Assembly (NCBI GenBank): GCA_029582265.1
Contig: CM055817.1
Span: 27,894,258 to 27,958,257 of the forward strand
DNA: 64,000 nucleotides
Origin: Zoroaster sp. YZ-2022
Taxonomy: Eukaryota > Echinodermata > Asteroidea > Forcipulatida > Zoroasteridae
Reading direction: 5' to 3'
Below are positions 35,341 to 44,360 of this stretch, piece by piece. Each line of letters begins with the position of its first letter. Within the stretch, counting starts at the first letter, position 1. The position numbers were made by a program, and so were the translations under genes. The notes under the pieces were generated by a model, which was not told the origin of the DNA, made no database searches, and was given only the letters and a program-made list of their open reading frames with translations.

Positions 35341-36003
35341 GAAGTGTCAATTGCGGCACAGTTTAGTGTATTTTTATTGTTATTCAAAACATAAATTTCA
35401 GAGTTTCTGAAAGATATGGAATTTGAAATTTATTGATTGATAATTATTAATGTTATGGCAAACAGCATTTATCTCGTAATTGATTATTTGGGATTTTTAA
35501 TTGGAAAATTTCAAAAATTATCATTATAAAGCATTATGCTTAAAGAAAAATACTTCCTTGTGGTCGTATTTTCCACCCCAAGGGGGAGGGTGTTAAGTAT
35601 TTGAATTAGTCCATGTAACTTTACGTAAGTATAATAGTACATGGTACAATAGTAGATTTAAATTGTTGATTATTTATTATATTAAATGACTTTTGTTTTG
35701 CTGTTCTAAATCTTTGACTTATATAATTCCTTTCATTTGTGGTCTTTCCCTATTAAGTTGTTCCATTTGGTTTGTCAGAAGTCAGAAAACAGTGTGATGG
35801 ACAAAGCGTTCTGGACATATCATAACAAGTGTCATAGAGGGCACATTGTGCCCCCAGTCCTGATAGGGTTAAAATATTAAATTGATTATCTTTAAGATGT
35901 ACCGTACTCTATCTGGGCTTTCAGTGAGATTATACATTTTAACCGACATTTGACACAGCGAGACCTGAACACAAGTTTTCTAATACAACATATTGTTTTA
36001 CAG
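35341..36003. other. Intron sequence, no feature
   Basis: AT-rich, ending with the acceptor ...TTGTTTTACAG of the next exon. Confidence 0.45.
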
Positions 36004-36366
36004 GAGAAATTTGTGGTCAAACCAACATCAACGTAACCCAACCATTTCCGTTCATTCTCAACATACCTACATCTGAGTCCGTTAAATGCCGCTGGTTTGT
36101 TACAAGCCCCTTGGACACATTCATTTACATAGATGTTGACCACATCAGTACATCATCGCTTCAGAAGTTATCATTTGAGTGGGTGATTGATAGCAATGGT
36201 AACGAAACAACTCTTTTAGATGGATTCACGTTGGACACGACAACGCCGAGCGGAACGTCCTTCTACTTCAGCGGGAACAACATTGTAATGTCATTTTCAT
36301 CCTCCTGGCATTTCGGAGGAAGTGCGCCCTTATTGAGAATGATCTTACGATATGAGGATGATGAAG
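36004..36366 (+). CDS. CUB/LDLa gene: CUB-like exon 1
   Basis: Acceptor TGTTTTACAG, donor AAG|GTAAGAAG, 363 nt, phase 1-1. The peptide starts (G)EICGQTNINV and contains VKCRWFVTSPLDTFIYIDVD, the CxWxI-like centre and beta-strand spacing of a CUB domain. It then has FYFSGNNIVMSFSSS and ends RMILRYEDDE. CUB domains are ~110-residue extracellular beta-sandwiches mediating protein-protein contact. Only two cysteines are clear, fewer than the usual four. The phase fits the signal-peptide exon before it and the LDLa exon after it. A Polinton-like element begins 61 bp beyond its donor. Confidence 0.75.
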
Positions 36367-36426
36367 GTAAGAAGTGGATCATAATGTTATCCAAACAATA
36401 ACGGTATACAAACAATTATCACAGCA

Positions 36427-36517
36427 AGTAGTATGGTAGATGTTGTTTCTACAATAATACTAGATTTTTAGAACCAACTGGACCCCCCCCCCCCCGATCA
36501 TGGTAGATGGAGAACCG
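36427..36517 (+). repeat. Left terminal inverted repeat of the Polinton-like element
   Basis: Includes a run of 13 C at about 36,483-36,495 where the right repeat has CCCGCCC. An extra inverted fragment of the same repeat (AAAATCTAGTATTATCGTA) lies just inside at 36,578. Confidence 0.9.
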
Positions 36518-36627
36518 GTACCGGTCCTCCATCTCCCCTCCCAAAAAAATAAATAAAAATTGAAACTTTAATTTGATAAAATCTAGTATTATCGTAAATA
36601 CGATGGAGAACTACTGGAAGAAGACCG

Positions 36628-37032
36628 TTGCGCAACTTTGTTGAACGAAATAATATTAAGATGGGTGAACCATCTGGGAAGTATGGTAGACTGATTAAAA
36701 CCGATTACCTCCTAGCGATGAAAAATTATACAGATTATTTAGCGTGTGAAAGTATTGTAAAACTAATTCCGTGTGAATGGATTTTAGTGGGTTTGACCGA
36801 AAAGTGTCGCCTTCTCAGCGTGCGAGAATGCAAAGTTTGTTCTATGCATCGGCGGCGCATTGGGACGGGAAAATCTATAACAGCTCCTTGTATAAAATGT
36901 AACAGAGGCACAAAGACGTCGCCGCCATGGTGTACAAGGTCCGGTGGAGTTAAAATGAATACATATCTAAACCGCGTTGAAGGGAGAGCTAGAAGAAATT
37001 TTAAACTCGTCATGGAAGAGTTGGTAGGTTAA
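36628..37032 (+). CDS. Unknown Cys-rich ORF next to the left Polinton end
   Basis: About 130 codons, the first ORF inside the left terminal repeat. Its C-terminal half has Cys pairs spaced like a zinc-binding module (CKVCSMH, then CIKC, then a further Cys), and a basic tail follows. I do not recognise a Polinton family for it. It could be a small DNA-binding protein or a remnant of a longer deleted gene. It is the only ORF where DNA polymerase B might have been expected. Confidence 0.35.
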   Translation: MRNFVERNNIKMGEPSGKYGRLIKTDYLLAMKNYTDYLACESIVKLIPCEWILVGLTEKCRLLSVRECKVCSMHRRRIGTGKSITAPCIKCNRGTKTSPPWCTRSGGVKMNTYLNRVEGRARRNFKLVMEELVG

Positions 37033-37129
37033 AAGATTGAATTATACGCGGGGGTCTCTGTAAATACTCTAAAATGGGTTTACTATAATACGACTCGTCG
37101 ATGGTGTAAGATTTTTCTTTCGAAAAAAT

Positions 37130-37736
37130 TTATTTTAAAATCAAAAGTTTTTCTACAAGATCTTTTTTTTCTTTGTCGACGATGGCTTTGATATTTGGCA
37201 GAGCGTATTTCGGAGTAAATTTTGTCCGAATATTTTCTTTCATATCCGAGTACTTGGCTCGCCCCTCGTTAATTAAAACAAATTCTTCTTGGCTTATACA
37301 GCCGTCTTCAATCGCTTTTGAAACGTGGCTGCCGATGGTGTTAAGTTTACTCTCGGCGAGAACTCTTATTTCGTCGTGTTTCTTTGATTTTTTTACTAAG
37401 CTTGTATTTCGCGTATTTCATCGCCATCGCCATACCGCCTAAACTGATGGCTATACCTTCGAGGACGAATCCAACCGGCGCTGCTACGACGCTGGCAAGA
37501 CTCGCAATTCCCATCGCTCCGGACGCGACACCGCCGCATCCGGCCATTGTTTCCACGATAGATAACGTAGAAATGATTTTATTGTATTTTTTATACGATC
37601 TCTCACGCTCATTTCTCTCTACGGAAATTTCTTTCTGGATATCGTTGACTTTGAGTAATCTAAACGCATTCACATCTTGAGTGGCCGAGGTGTCGGTCAC
37701 AGCTGGTAATGTTGGATATATCTTTGCATCGGTCAT
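37130..37736 (-). pseudogene. Conserved Polinton protein with Gly/Ala-rich membrane segment
   Basis: The frame starting at 37,736 begins MTDAKIYPTLPAVT. It has a charged alpha-helical stretch (KEISVERNERERSYKKY) and then a Gly/Ala/Val-rich hydrophobic segment of ~45 residues (GVASGAMGIASLASVVAAP). Homologues that I associate with Polintons of cnidarians and other invertebrates continue with a helical C-terminus containing a HDEIRVLAESKLNTI-type block. That block is present here but in another frame after a shift near 37,385-37,400, and it runs to a stop at 37,130. The function is unknown; the membrane-spanning character is visible in sequence. Confidence 0.6.
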
Positions 37737-37888
37737 TATTCTATTACTAATAAAGATTTATTATTTTTTTTAAATCAAGAGAAATCTCGCAACTTTTATA
37801 TCGAAACAAATCCCCGTGTCTATAGCGCCAAAAAAGGTCGCCTGTAAAAAGACTTCTTGATTTTCGGCCTTGAAGCAAATTCCACATT

Positions 37889-38122
37889 CTAAATGCTGCG
37901 GTATGGCGGCAAAAGAAAATTCTGGATTAAAAGCATCAATAGTGGGGAATATATATAAAGCTCGATTGGTTGAAAGTCGCGCTTTGACGTGAATGAATAA
38001 GTATCATTTTCACCCTTGATTCTTTTCGCAAAAATTGAACAGTATGCTGGTTCTATGTCGAGGAAAAAACAAGGTTGATTCGTCGATCCTTTCCACTCGA
38101 GGTTTCTAGGAAAACCACCCAT
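37889..38122 (-). CDS. Polinton-associated small protein, unknown function
   Basis: Opens MGGFPRNLEWKG and contains CFFLDIEPAYCSIFAKRI followed by an IELYIYSP stretch. The NLEWKG...FFLDIEPAY pattern recurs in Polinton neighbours as far as I recall. The C-terminus (LLMLLIQNFLLPPYRSI) looks out of frame, so a late frameshift is likely. It overlaps the end of the upstream ORF (38,255-38,106), as expected for compact virus-like gene packing. Confidence 0.4.
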   Translation of the reverse strand: MGGFPRNLEWKGSTNQPCFFLDIEPAYCSIFAKRIKGENDTYSFTSKRDFQPIELYIYSPLLMLLIQNFLLPPYRSI

Positions 38123-38255
38123 TAATATTTATCAACGGTAATGTTTGGCCAATTTCCCTCGTAGCAATACGTCCATGATAATAAAAAGTGCACGTATTGT
38201 CATTATTGGATGAAATGGGATCGCTCGTAAAGCTCGGACCGTAAATACTCGCCAT
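38106..38255 (-). CDS. Polinton small ORF, 49 codons
   Basis: Starts MASIYGPSFTSDP, contains CTFYYHGRIATRE and ends at a TAG overlapping the start of the next ORF. There is no recognised domain. The 17-bp overlap and intact frame favour a real small gene or the N-terminal part of a split one. Confidence 0.35.
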   Translation of the reverse strand: MASIYGPSFTSDPISSNNDNTCTFYYHGRIATREIGQTLPLININGWFS

Positions 38256-38274
38256 TTATATTAACTATTTAAAA

Positions 38275-39300
38275 TTATTGATTAATTTCAACGGTTATAA
38301 TAATGTCTTTGCCGCTTGAATCTTTTATTTTAAAACTCAATTCGTTCGAAGTTCCAGTCGTGAGATTTTTCGTAATGGATTACAATATTCTATCGAGGTA
38401 CTTTCGCCAATTTTTTAAAATCTTGTATAGGTAAAACATTTAAAATACTCGAAGGTTTACCGTTGTAAAAGTTTTCGCTAGTCGGAATTTGATCGCAATG
38501 AATATACATTATTTTAAAAGGCTGCAAATCAATTTTCCATTGTACGTCCCCATGCCTAGCATCGTCATCCGGGAACCCAAGTAAATTGGCAAGCTCGGAT
38601 GAAAATTTGATTTTATGCCTTCTATTCTTAATTTCTGGCAAAGATTCGCCTGTAAAGACATTAATGTTAAATTCTACCCAGGGTGTGTTATGTACGATAA
38701 TATCGATAATTTGTTTTACATTGTAAAGTCCTGGTTCAATAAATTGAAAACTATTGGTTGGCTGACCTCCATCTTCACCTCGTCGGGTTAGAGCAGAAAG
38801 GACTTATAAGAATCTATACATGCAAAGTGTGAGCAAAAAGGACTTATAAGGCATATAAATTACCTGCAATTCCATTATGTTAAGAAAACTTAATTATTTG
38901 GATTTATATTTTATTTAACAATGGGAGTACTCACAATTTATATTCAGCATTCAAGACCCATTATCTTGAACTTAATTAGGTAATTACACTTGATTAATCT
39001 TATAAGACCTTTTGTCATTAACAAATAAAATTGTCATCTAGTGTCTATATAAAGTCCTTGTTGCTCTGAGCAGACGACCTATTCTACGGCACAATATTTG
39101 TCTTTCTAGCGAACATTATAGTAGCCGACCCAAAAGTCTTTAACGATATCCAAAGTTTACCATCCCGATTATCGATTGTATTATTATCTAATACTGCGGG
39201 CTTGTTAATTTTTTTAATTTGTAACGTGGTGTAGTACGACGGGGTGTGGAGTGAGTTACGAACATTTACTCCATTCGAAGCCGATGATTAGTAGTTTCTT
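38275..39300 (-). pseudogene. Penton-like (minor capsid) candidate, split by a MITE
   Basis: Pieces in several - strand frames form one gene. Upstream of a 278-bp insertion: SLHTPSYYTTLQIKKINKPA and WISLKTFGSATIMFA (39,250-39,085). Downstream: FIEPGLYNVKQIIDIIV (38,745-38,695), WVEFNINVFTGES, then LANLLGFPDDDA, WKIDLQPFKIMYIHCDQI and FYNGKPSSILNVLPI (38,610-38,420). A shifted segment runs to a stop at 38,275. The I-x-P-G-x-Y...I and LLGF words resemble single-jelly-roll penton proteins of Polintons/adintoviruses. The assignment is by pattern and position only. The upstream start is uncertain. Confidence 0.45.
38790..39067. mobile_element. MITE inserted in the Polinton penton-like gene
   Basis: The left end AGAGCAGAAAGGACTTATAA and the inverse right end TATAAAGTCCTTGTTGCTCT enclose 278 bp. 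A second partial left end (GAGCAAAAAGGACTTATAAG) lies at ~38,832. It interrupts otherwise collinear coding fragments. Confidence 0.75.
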
Positions 39301-39354
39301 AAAGTTTCACGTCTATTATCAAATTAGGCGATTGTTCAAAGAAATGAGCTGTCC

Positions 39355-39489
39355 CGCATCTTTTCATCTATCGATACTCAACTCGACCTCGCGATTGATG
39401 ATGCTCACCAAGAGGAAAAAACTCTAATATTTGGCATTGCGATTGCTTTTGGGTTAGGCGTGGCTAACTACGAGTTTATTCGGGGTTAA
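39355..39489 (+). other. Short open frame with hydrophobic segment, uncertain
   Basis: The frame includes AIDDAHQEEKTLIFGIAIAF and ends YEFIRG-stop. It is on the + strand among leftward genes and overlaps the stop of the next leftward gene. It may be a relic or chance. Confidence 0.2.
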
Positions 39490-40711
39490 CGATGACCCTG
39501 TAGATAAAATAAAACCATGGCTCCGACTCCACTCACAAATAGCCACACATGTTCAGCCAACCATCCTACCGCATCTGAAAGTTTCGTCAATAACCAACTC
39601 AATACTCCGCCGATGATAGCCGGTAGAGAATCCAAGGCTTTTAATCCAAGTTTCTTTAGTAGATTCGATAGATATTTACGGTACCGCCACTTGGTGTAGG
39701 CGTAGGTGGTGGAGGTGGAGTTGGAATCGGTCTTACGCTGGCGATGATCGAAGCAACGATGGTACTGATCGCGAGACTAATCGCCACTAATATACTGACT
39801 ATCGTTACGCCTTGTTCTCTGAATAAAGTTTTATTTTTTTTCACCCAACCCGACGTCTTTTTCCAACATTTTATTAATCGTTTCTTTGATTCTATTGATT
39901 TGACTACGAAGAACGCGTTGATTCGTACTCGCAACCTCTAGTCTCGCTCGTCTTTCGTCTTGTTTTTCTCGCAGCTGTTTATGGAGCTCTACGACTACTT
40001 CTTCGTCTCCCCGCTCTTGGGCGTCCATCGTTAATTTTTGAATATCCGAGATTTCTTTGGCGAGTATGTTCAATTTGGCTAAATTATTTACGAGTTCACC
40101 TCGCGTCGTTTGCAAAGCTTTGTCGAGACCCAACAGTTCCCGCATTGGAAGACCACCCGTTTGTGATTCTTCGTCTCGAAGAATATAAATTGTTTCATGG
40201 ATGTCTCGTTCTGCATTCGTCGCTACTTGCGTTAAAACTTCCATTGGAATGATTTAAACAATTATTTCATCGAGGTTACTAACGGGTGCTTGTAACGCCG
40301 CACGAGCTTTTCTCGAGATCTTGGGATCATAATCGAATAGACCTAGATCATCGCGGAGTATACAGAAAGCTAAACATTTTCTCTTTTCTTTCACGCTATT
40401 TAATGGGATTTTTGTCCCGTCTTTATTTATTAAAAAAAAGGATCGATTTTTCGTATTTAAAATGATTGTATTCTCTCGCAGCGTTCGGATACCCGACTTG
40501 TCCGTAAAATCATCTACAGCCTTTGAACGAGTTCTTTGCCCAATGTACCTAGATCGCCAGCGGATAACACGTCTTCTCTATACGCGGTATGATATATCGT
40601 CTTCTGCTGCGGTAAATTTTACATCGGGATGCTTTCTTCGTAATCGTCATCATCTTGGACGTTTTTCGCTTGCGGATTAAAATCATCGATATCGTATCCT
40701 CCTTCTGCCAT
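39486..40711 (-). pseudogene. Polinton coiled-coil membrane protein
   Basis: The likely start is MAEGGYDIDDFNP (40,711), followed by an acidic stretch and frameshifted sequence. From about 40,150 the frame is clear: GGLPMRELLGLDKALQTTRG, then a long charged helix with heptad-like spacing (KLNILAKEISDIQKL; REKQDERRARLEVAS; INRIKETINKMLEKD). After a shift near 39,835 come TLFREQGVTIVSILVAISLA (transmembrane), a Pro-rich linker, and another hydrophobic C-terminal region (LPAIIGGVLSWLL; WLFVSGVGAMVLFYL) ending at 39,486. This layout is one I associate with a conserved protein of invertebrate Polintons of unknown role, perhaps virion membrane or fibre. At least three frameshifts are present. Confidence 0.65.
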
Positions 40712-40735
40712 TATATTTACCATTAGTTTATATTT

Positions 40736-41140
40736 TTATTTTTTATCTTCTTTAAATAATTTATAACTCATGTACCCTACTACTCCAATGCCCAAGATGA
40801 TGAACAAGACGTTGGTTTTTTTGATCTTCGCTAAGAACGTAAAAATCGTCGGTAAATTTGCCGGTAAATCGAGTTGACGACCGGCAACGATGTAATATTC
40901 ATCCATCGCTTCGTCTATATCCGTAAATATTTTTTTTGTACGCGCTTCTTTCTTGAATCGGTAGTTCATGTAACTTGATATTTCGAGCGCTCTTTGTACC
41001 ATTCGTCTCTAGCTTTATTAATTTTTTCTATAGCTAGGCCGTGCCTCTTTCGTTCTTTTTCGGCTTCATTGGAACGTAAGCTAGAAAAAAAATGATCCCG
41101 AAAAAGTGAGGGCATTTACTACGGCGCCTCCAATTATCAT
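40736..41140 (-). pseudogene. Polinton small protein with C-terminal membrane anchor
   Basis: Starts MIIGGAVVNALTFSG at 41,140, continues with a charged helix (EAEKERKRHGLAIEKINKAR), shifts frame near 40,985-41,005, and goes on with IFTDIDEAMDEYYIVAG. It ends in a hydrophobic segment (VLFIILGIGVVGYMSYKLF) before the stop. The GGAxVNALxFSG start and DxDEAxxEY block recur in a family I know from Polinton-bearing invertebrates. Function unknown. It is the first leftward gene, with its start 71 bp from the start of the rightward capsid gene. Confidence 0.6.
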
Positions 41141-41210
41141 AGATATAGACACCCTTTTTTATAATATGTATATATTTTTATTTTTTAATTTAATAAAATA
41201 AAAATAGTAC
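41141..41210. promoter_or_regulatory. Candidate bidirectional promoter of the Polinton
   Basis: A 70-bp AT-rich gap (TATATATTTTTATTTTTTAA type) between two divergently oriented gene blocks. Position is the only evidence, plus TATA-like words on both strands. Confidence 0.35.
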
Positions 41211-42401
41211 ATGTTAAATATGAGCGAAACATTCGGGCACAAACTAAATCCATATCGACGATTGAGAAATTCAAAAGGAGTAAAAGGTACGAACAATCCG
41301 AGCACCATCGATGAAAACCAACTGTTGACAGTTCGTTTCCCCAATTTGGGAAAAGACGACGTGATTGTCCCCGGTTCGGCCAGATTGGCGTTTAACATCG
41401 ATCTAGAATCTACCGTAGATGACGACCGAACCATCGTTGGAATGAAGTGTTTTTTTTAGACGGTGCGGATTTGTTCAATTGTTTCAAAGATTTGTGGTTG
41501 ATAAAACGCCAACTAGAAAATCTGGCGTATCAAGGAATCGAATCGGATAATAAAACCAAATTAAGAATCGGCGCCAGCGGTGGCGTCCTTGCCACCGATG
41601 GAGGAAAGGACAAAGCTATCGCGGATACCTATAAAAATAGATTTTACGTTCCACTCGACTTTGAACTTTTGACTGATCATCAACCGTTTTATCAAGCCGG
41701 CCTGGCGGATTGGTTGAGTTACGCACTCACGTTTAATAATTATCGTAAGGTCATTATAATCACATACGCCGATAGTAATTTTCTCTAGAATACGAGATTG
41801 TCACCAATCCGGAACTCGCCAGAACGATTAGAAATCAGTATGCCGGAAAGATGCCGATATTGTACGACTGAGTCTTAAGACACAGATTTATTCCGCGAAA
41901 CAAGAGAGATCAAACGTGGAACATCAATCTCAATACCCTGGCAAAAACATGAAGGGAATATTGATGCTATTCAAGGAGCTTACTGAAAAGTCTACTTCTA
42001 AATTTTATAATCCCAAGATTGATTAAAACTCAATTACTATCGAAGGAGTCCCCAATCAACGTTACGCGCAAGGGATGCCTAGGCATCAACACTGCGAAGA
42101 AATCCAAAATTCGGAGATTCCAGAGAAGAACACGCCATGGGGGTCACCAAAGCCCTAAACCTGTCGGATATGAGACTCGAAGATTACCTGGTAGACAAAT
42201 ACGGTTTGTTTTTAGATTTGAGAAGCAACGACGACAATAAAGTTCACGGGAGTGGGAGGCGAGTAGAAAAAAGATCCGAAGGGTTACATTCAGCTCGAAA
42301 AGACGTCGGAAGCTGATGGTGAATTAAACTGCTACATCTACATCATTATGGACGCTCAACTCAATATCGAAAATGGGCGATTTCATTCCGCGATTTATTA
42401 A
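41211..42401 (+). pseudogene. Polinton/adintovirus-type major capsid protein
   Basis: Start at 41,211 (or ATG 41,220). The first frame contains DDVIVPGSARLAFNI. After a frameshift near 41,455, the second contains FNCFKDLW, LENLAYQGI, DKAIADTYKNRFYVPLDFEL and FYQAGLADWLSYALTFNNY. Further shifted pieces follow: PELARTIRNQYAGKMPILYD, then TWNIN, TMKGILMLF, TIEGVPNQ and, at the end, LNCYIYIIMDAQLNIENGRF. This is the conserved order of the hexon-like, double-jelly-roll capsid of Polintons and adintoviruses, ~390-400 residues, close to family length. Four or more frameshifts and in-frame stops show it is non-functional. Its presence indicates descent from a virion-forming element. Confidence 0.85.
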
Positions 42402-42421
42402 TATGCTGTACATTATTAATA

Positions 42422-42996
42422 ATGTTACCGAAATATCCGTACGCTGCATTGATCTGCGGTCAGACCGGAAAAACAGAAATTGTTTAAAATCTATTACAGG
42501 ATAAAGGAGGGTATCTAAAATATTTTGAGTATATCGTCATTATATGCCCGACCGTTGCGGACAATCTCGCCTACCAAAACAGAGGGTGCACGGGGCTATC
42601 AAGATTTACCACGAGATTTTTAAAGGAGATCAGACGTTGTTTATCATCGATGACTGCTCCGCAACAGTTAAAGTATAGAAAATACGAGAAGAATAAATGT
42701 ATGATCAGCGAGTTGGCCTTTAGCGGTAGGCACGCCAACCACAGCTATTGGATTCTTTCGCAAAAATATAATAGCGTGTTGAAAGATTTTAGAGAGCAAC
42801 TAAAGTGGTTGTGTATATTTTATCGTAAAGATAGAGACTCATTCGAAAGTTGCTCACGAGAAAATGATGTCATATCCGACAAAGAGACTAGAAGAGACAT
42901 TCGCCTAAAATTAAAAAAGCTAGACATTCAAAGTTGATTTTAAAAACTGATCAACCAACCAATTACGTAGTATTAGATGACATAGACAGGTTGTAG
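42422..42996 (+). pseudogene. A32-like genome packaging ATPase of Polinton
   Basis: Starts MLPKYPYAALICGQTGKTE. The P-loop has lost two residues relative to the usual GQTGxGKTE, and a stop follows shortly. YFEYIVIICPT matches the next conserved block. The best-preserved part is SELAFSGRHANHSYWILSQK, YNSVLKDFREQLKWL and FYRKDRDSFESC, all diagnostic of the FtsK/HerA-type packaging ATPase of Polintons. After a frameshift near 42,925 the C-terminal LILKTDQPTNY block runs to a stop at 42,996. The protein would pump DNA into capsids. Length is slightly shorter than usual because a middle segment is missing. Confidence 0.85.
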
Positions 42997-43085
42997 CAAG
43001 TGACCTAGACAGGTTGTAGCAAGTGACTTAGACAGGTTGCAGCAAGTGACCTACACAGGTTGTAGCAAGTGACCTACACAGGTAA
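42985..43085 (+). repeat. 23-bp minisatellite, ~4.3 copies
   Basis: Unit GACAGGTTGTAGCAAGTGAC then CTA. The first unit overlaps the last codons and stop of the packaging ATPase. Confidence 0.92.
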
Positions 43086-43244
43086 TTGGATGCATTATAA
43101 TAAAAATTTATAGATAGATATGCCAATCGAATATTTAGTTGTTTTTTGGTTCATAAATACTCGTACGTATATGTTCAAATTTATAAAAAACCGTTGACTA
43201 GAGTGAAGCAATTTGTTTAACAAGTTTGTGAGTATCATAAAATA

Positions 43245-43731
43245 ATGGAAGAAGTAGCTAAAATTCTAAACGAAGAGCCGTGGGCAAGTTGCGCAAGAAA
43301 TATCGTTCTACCGATCGATGATAAGCGCGACGATCGATTGGTAGCTGTCGCAGCTGGAGGAAATTCAAAGAAATATTTCGGTAAAGAGTATACCATTCCC
43401 AAGATTGAAAATTTAAACGCTGGGGAACGAGACAAATTATACGCGCGATATGAAGCGAAACTAGGCCGTGAGATGATATCTTCATTAGGTTCGTCGATTA
43501 TAAGTCTTTATGCCCTGGGATCGGAATTAAACTTGGTCGATGTGATGGCATACGAGTTCAAGATCGATGACGAAGATGACTTAATTATCGATGTGGAAAA
43601 AAGATCCGTTCATTTCGAGCGCTCTTTCTTCCGCGATATGCGAAGTATATTACAAGTACGGAGCATTTTTGGCACCAATCACAGCAGGGCTAATTTCGGC
43701 GAAACATTTCAAAATCTTGCCTAGATTATAA
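43245..43731 (+). pseudogene. Conserved Polinton protein, unknown function
   Basis: Begins MEEVAKILNEEPWASCARNI. It contains KKYFGKEYTIPKIENLN and GERDKLYARYEAKLGREM, words that I associate with an uncharacterised protein kept next to capsid and ATPase genes in invertebrate Polintons. After a shift near 43,620-43,650 the C-terminus is YYKYGAFLAPITAGLISAKH to a stop at 43,731. No enzyme motif is visible. Its constant position beside the ATPase suggests a virion or packaging role, by inference only. Confidence 0.55.
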
Positions 43732-43751
43732 ATGCGATGGAATAACAGAAA

Positions 43752-44050
43752 ATGGAGGAGATTAGCACGCCTGTAAACCAGGTACCGAAAACGCCGACTA
43801 AAAAAAAAATCTGAATCGAGTTGCGGCTGGTAAAAGACTCGCAGAACTTAATAAAAAGAGATGGAATTTTGTTGCCGCCGTTTCTAAAGACAAGCCATCT
43901 AGTGTTACGGTTACGGAAGAAAGCGAAGGTACGAGCACGTTTTACAAAGGTCTGGGAGTAGTGGTCTTTGGTGTCTTTACATTATTTTATTTACAAGACG
44001 CTAAACCCAGTCCAGAAGCCCGTACAGACTGCTTTGCCGTCGCGAGATGA
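43752..44050 (+). pseudogene. Polinton small basic/membrane protein
   Basis: Starts MEEISTPVNQVPKTPTKKK, hits a stop at a run of nine A (43,800), and continues one frame over with RVAAGKRLAELNKKRW and a single hydrophobic segment (FYKGLGVVVFGVFTLFYL). The RVAAGKRLAE motif recurs in small Polinton proteins. Function unknown. The homopolymer makes the frameshift an easy mutation, or possibly a sequencing artefact. Confidence 0.5.
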
Positions 44051-44124
44051 TGATCGAGTCGTTGAAACTAATCCGTTCAAAATGGATTAAAAAATAAATT
44101 AAAAAAATATAATCTATATATAAA

Positions 44125-44331
44125 ATGTTAATGCAGCCTATCACGGAGGCGTTGTAGGAATTATAATCGTCATTCACATCATGGCTACTAGAAAAGTGTT
44201 TAAAATAAGACCAGCCGATTTTGGAAGGTAGTGATGTAAGCGATAGTCTTAAACTCACGGCGACAGTCGGGTCAGCGCTAATGACTCAAACGTGGTTGGT
44301 TCAACAAGGAATTTTACCGAAAATGTTCTGA
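44125..44331 (+). pseudogene. Polinton small protein, unknown
   Basis: An ATG at 44,125 is followed by a broken frame. The better part, in another frame, reads EGSDVSDSLKLTATVGSALM then TQTWLVQQGILPKMF-stop. No recognised domain. The fragment lies in the tight spacing between neighbouring Polinton genes. Confidence 0.35.
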
Positions 44332-44360
44332 ATCCGCCCGCTTAAATAAAAAAAATAGTC

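Noticed and set aside
36628..37032. Polinton DNA polymerase B or protease
   Set aside because: I looked for YxDTDS, KxxxNSxYG and the His-Glu/Asp-Cys protease pattern on both strands of 36.4-45.5 kb and found none. The ORF is only Cys-rich.
42985..43085. CRISPR-like array
   Set aside because: Direct 23-bp units follow without spacers in a eukaryotic genome. It is a minisatellite.
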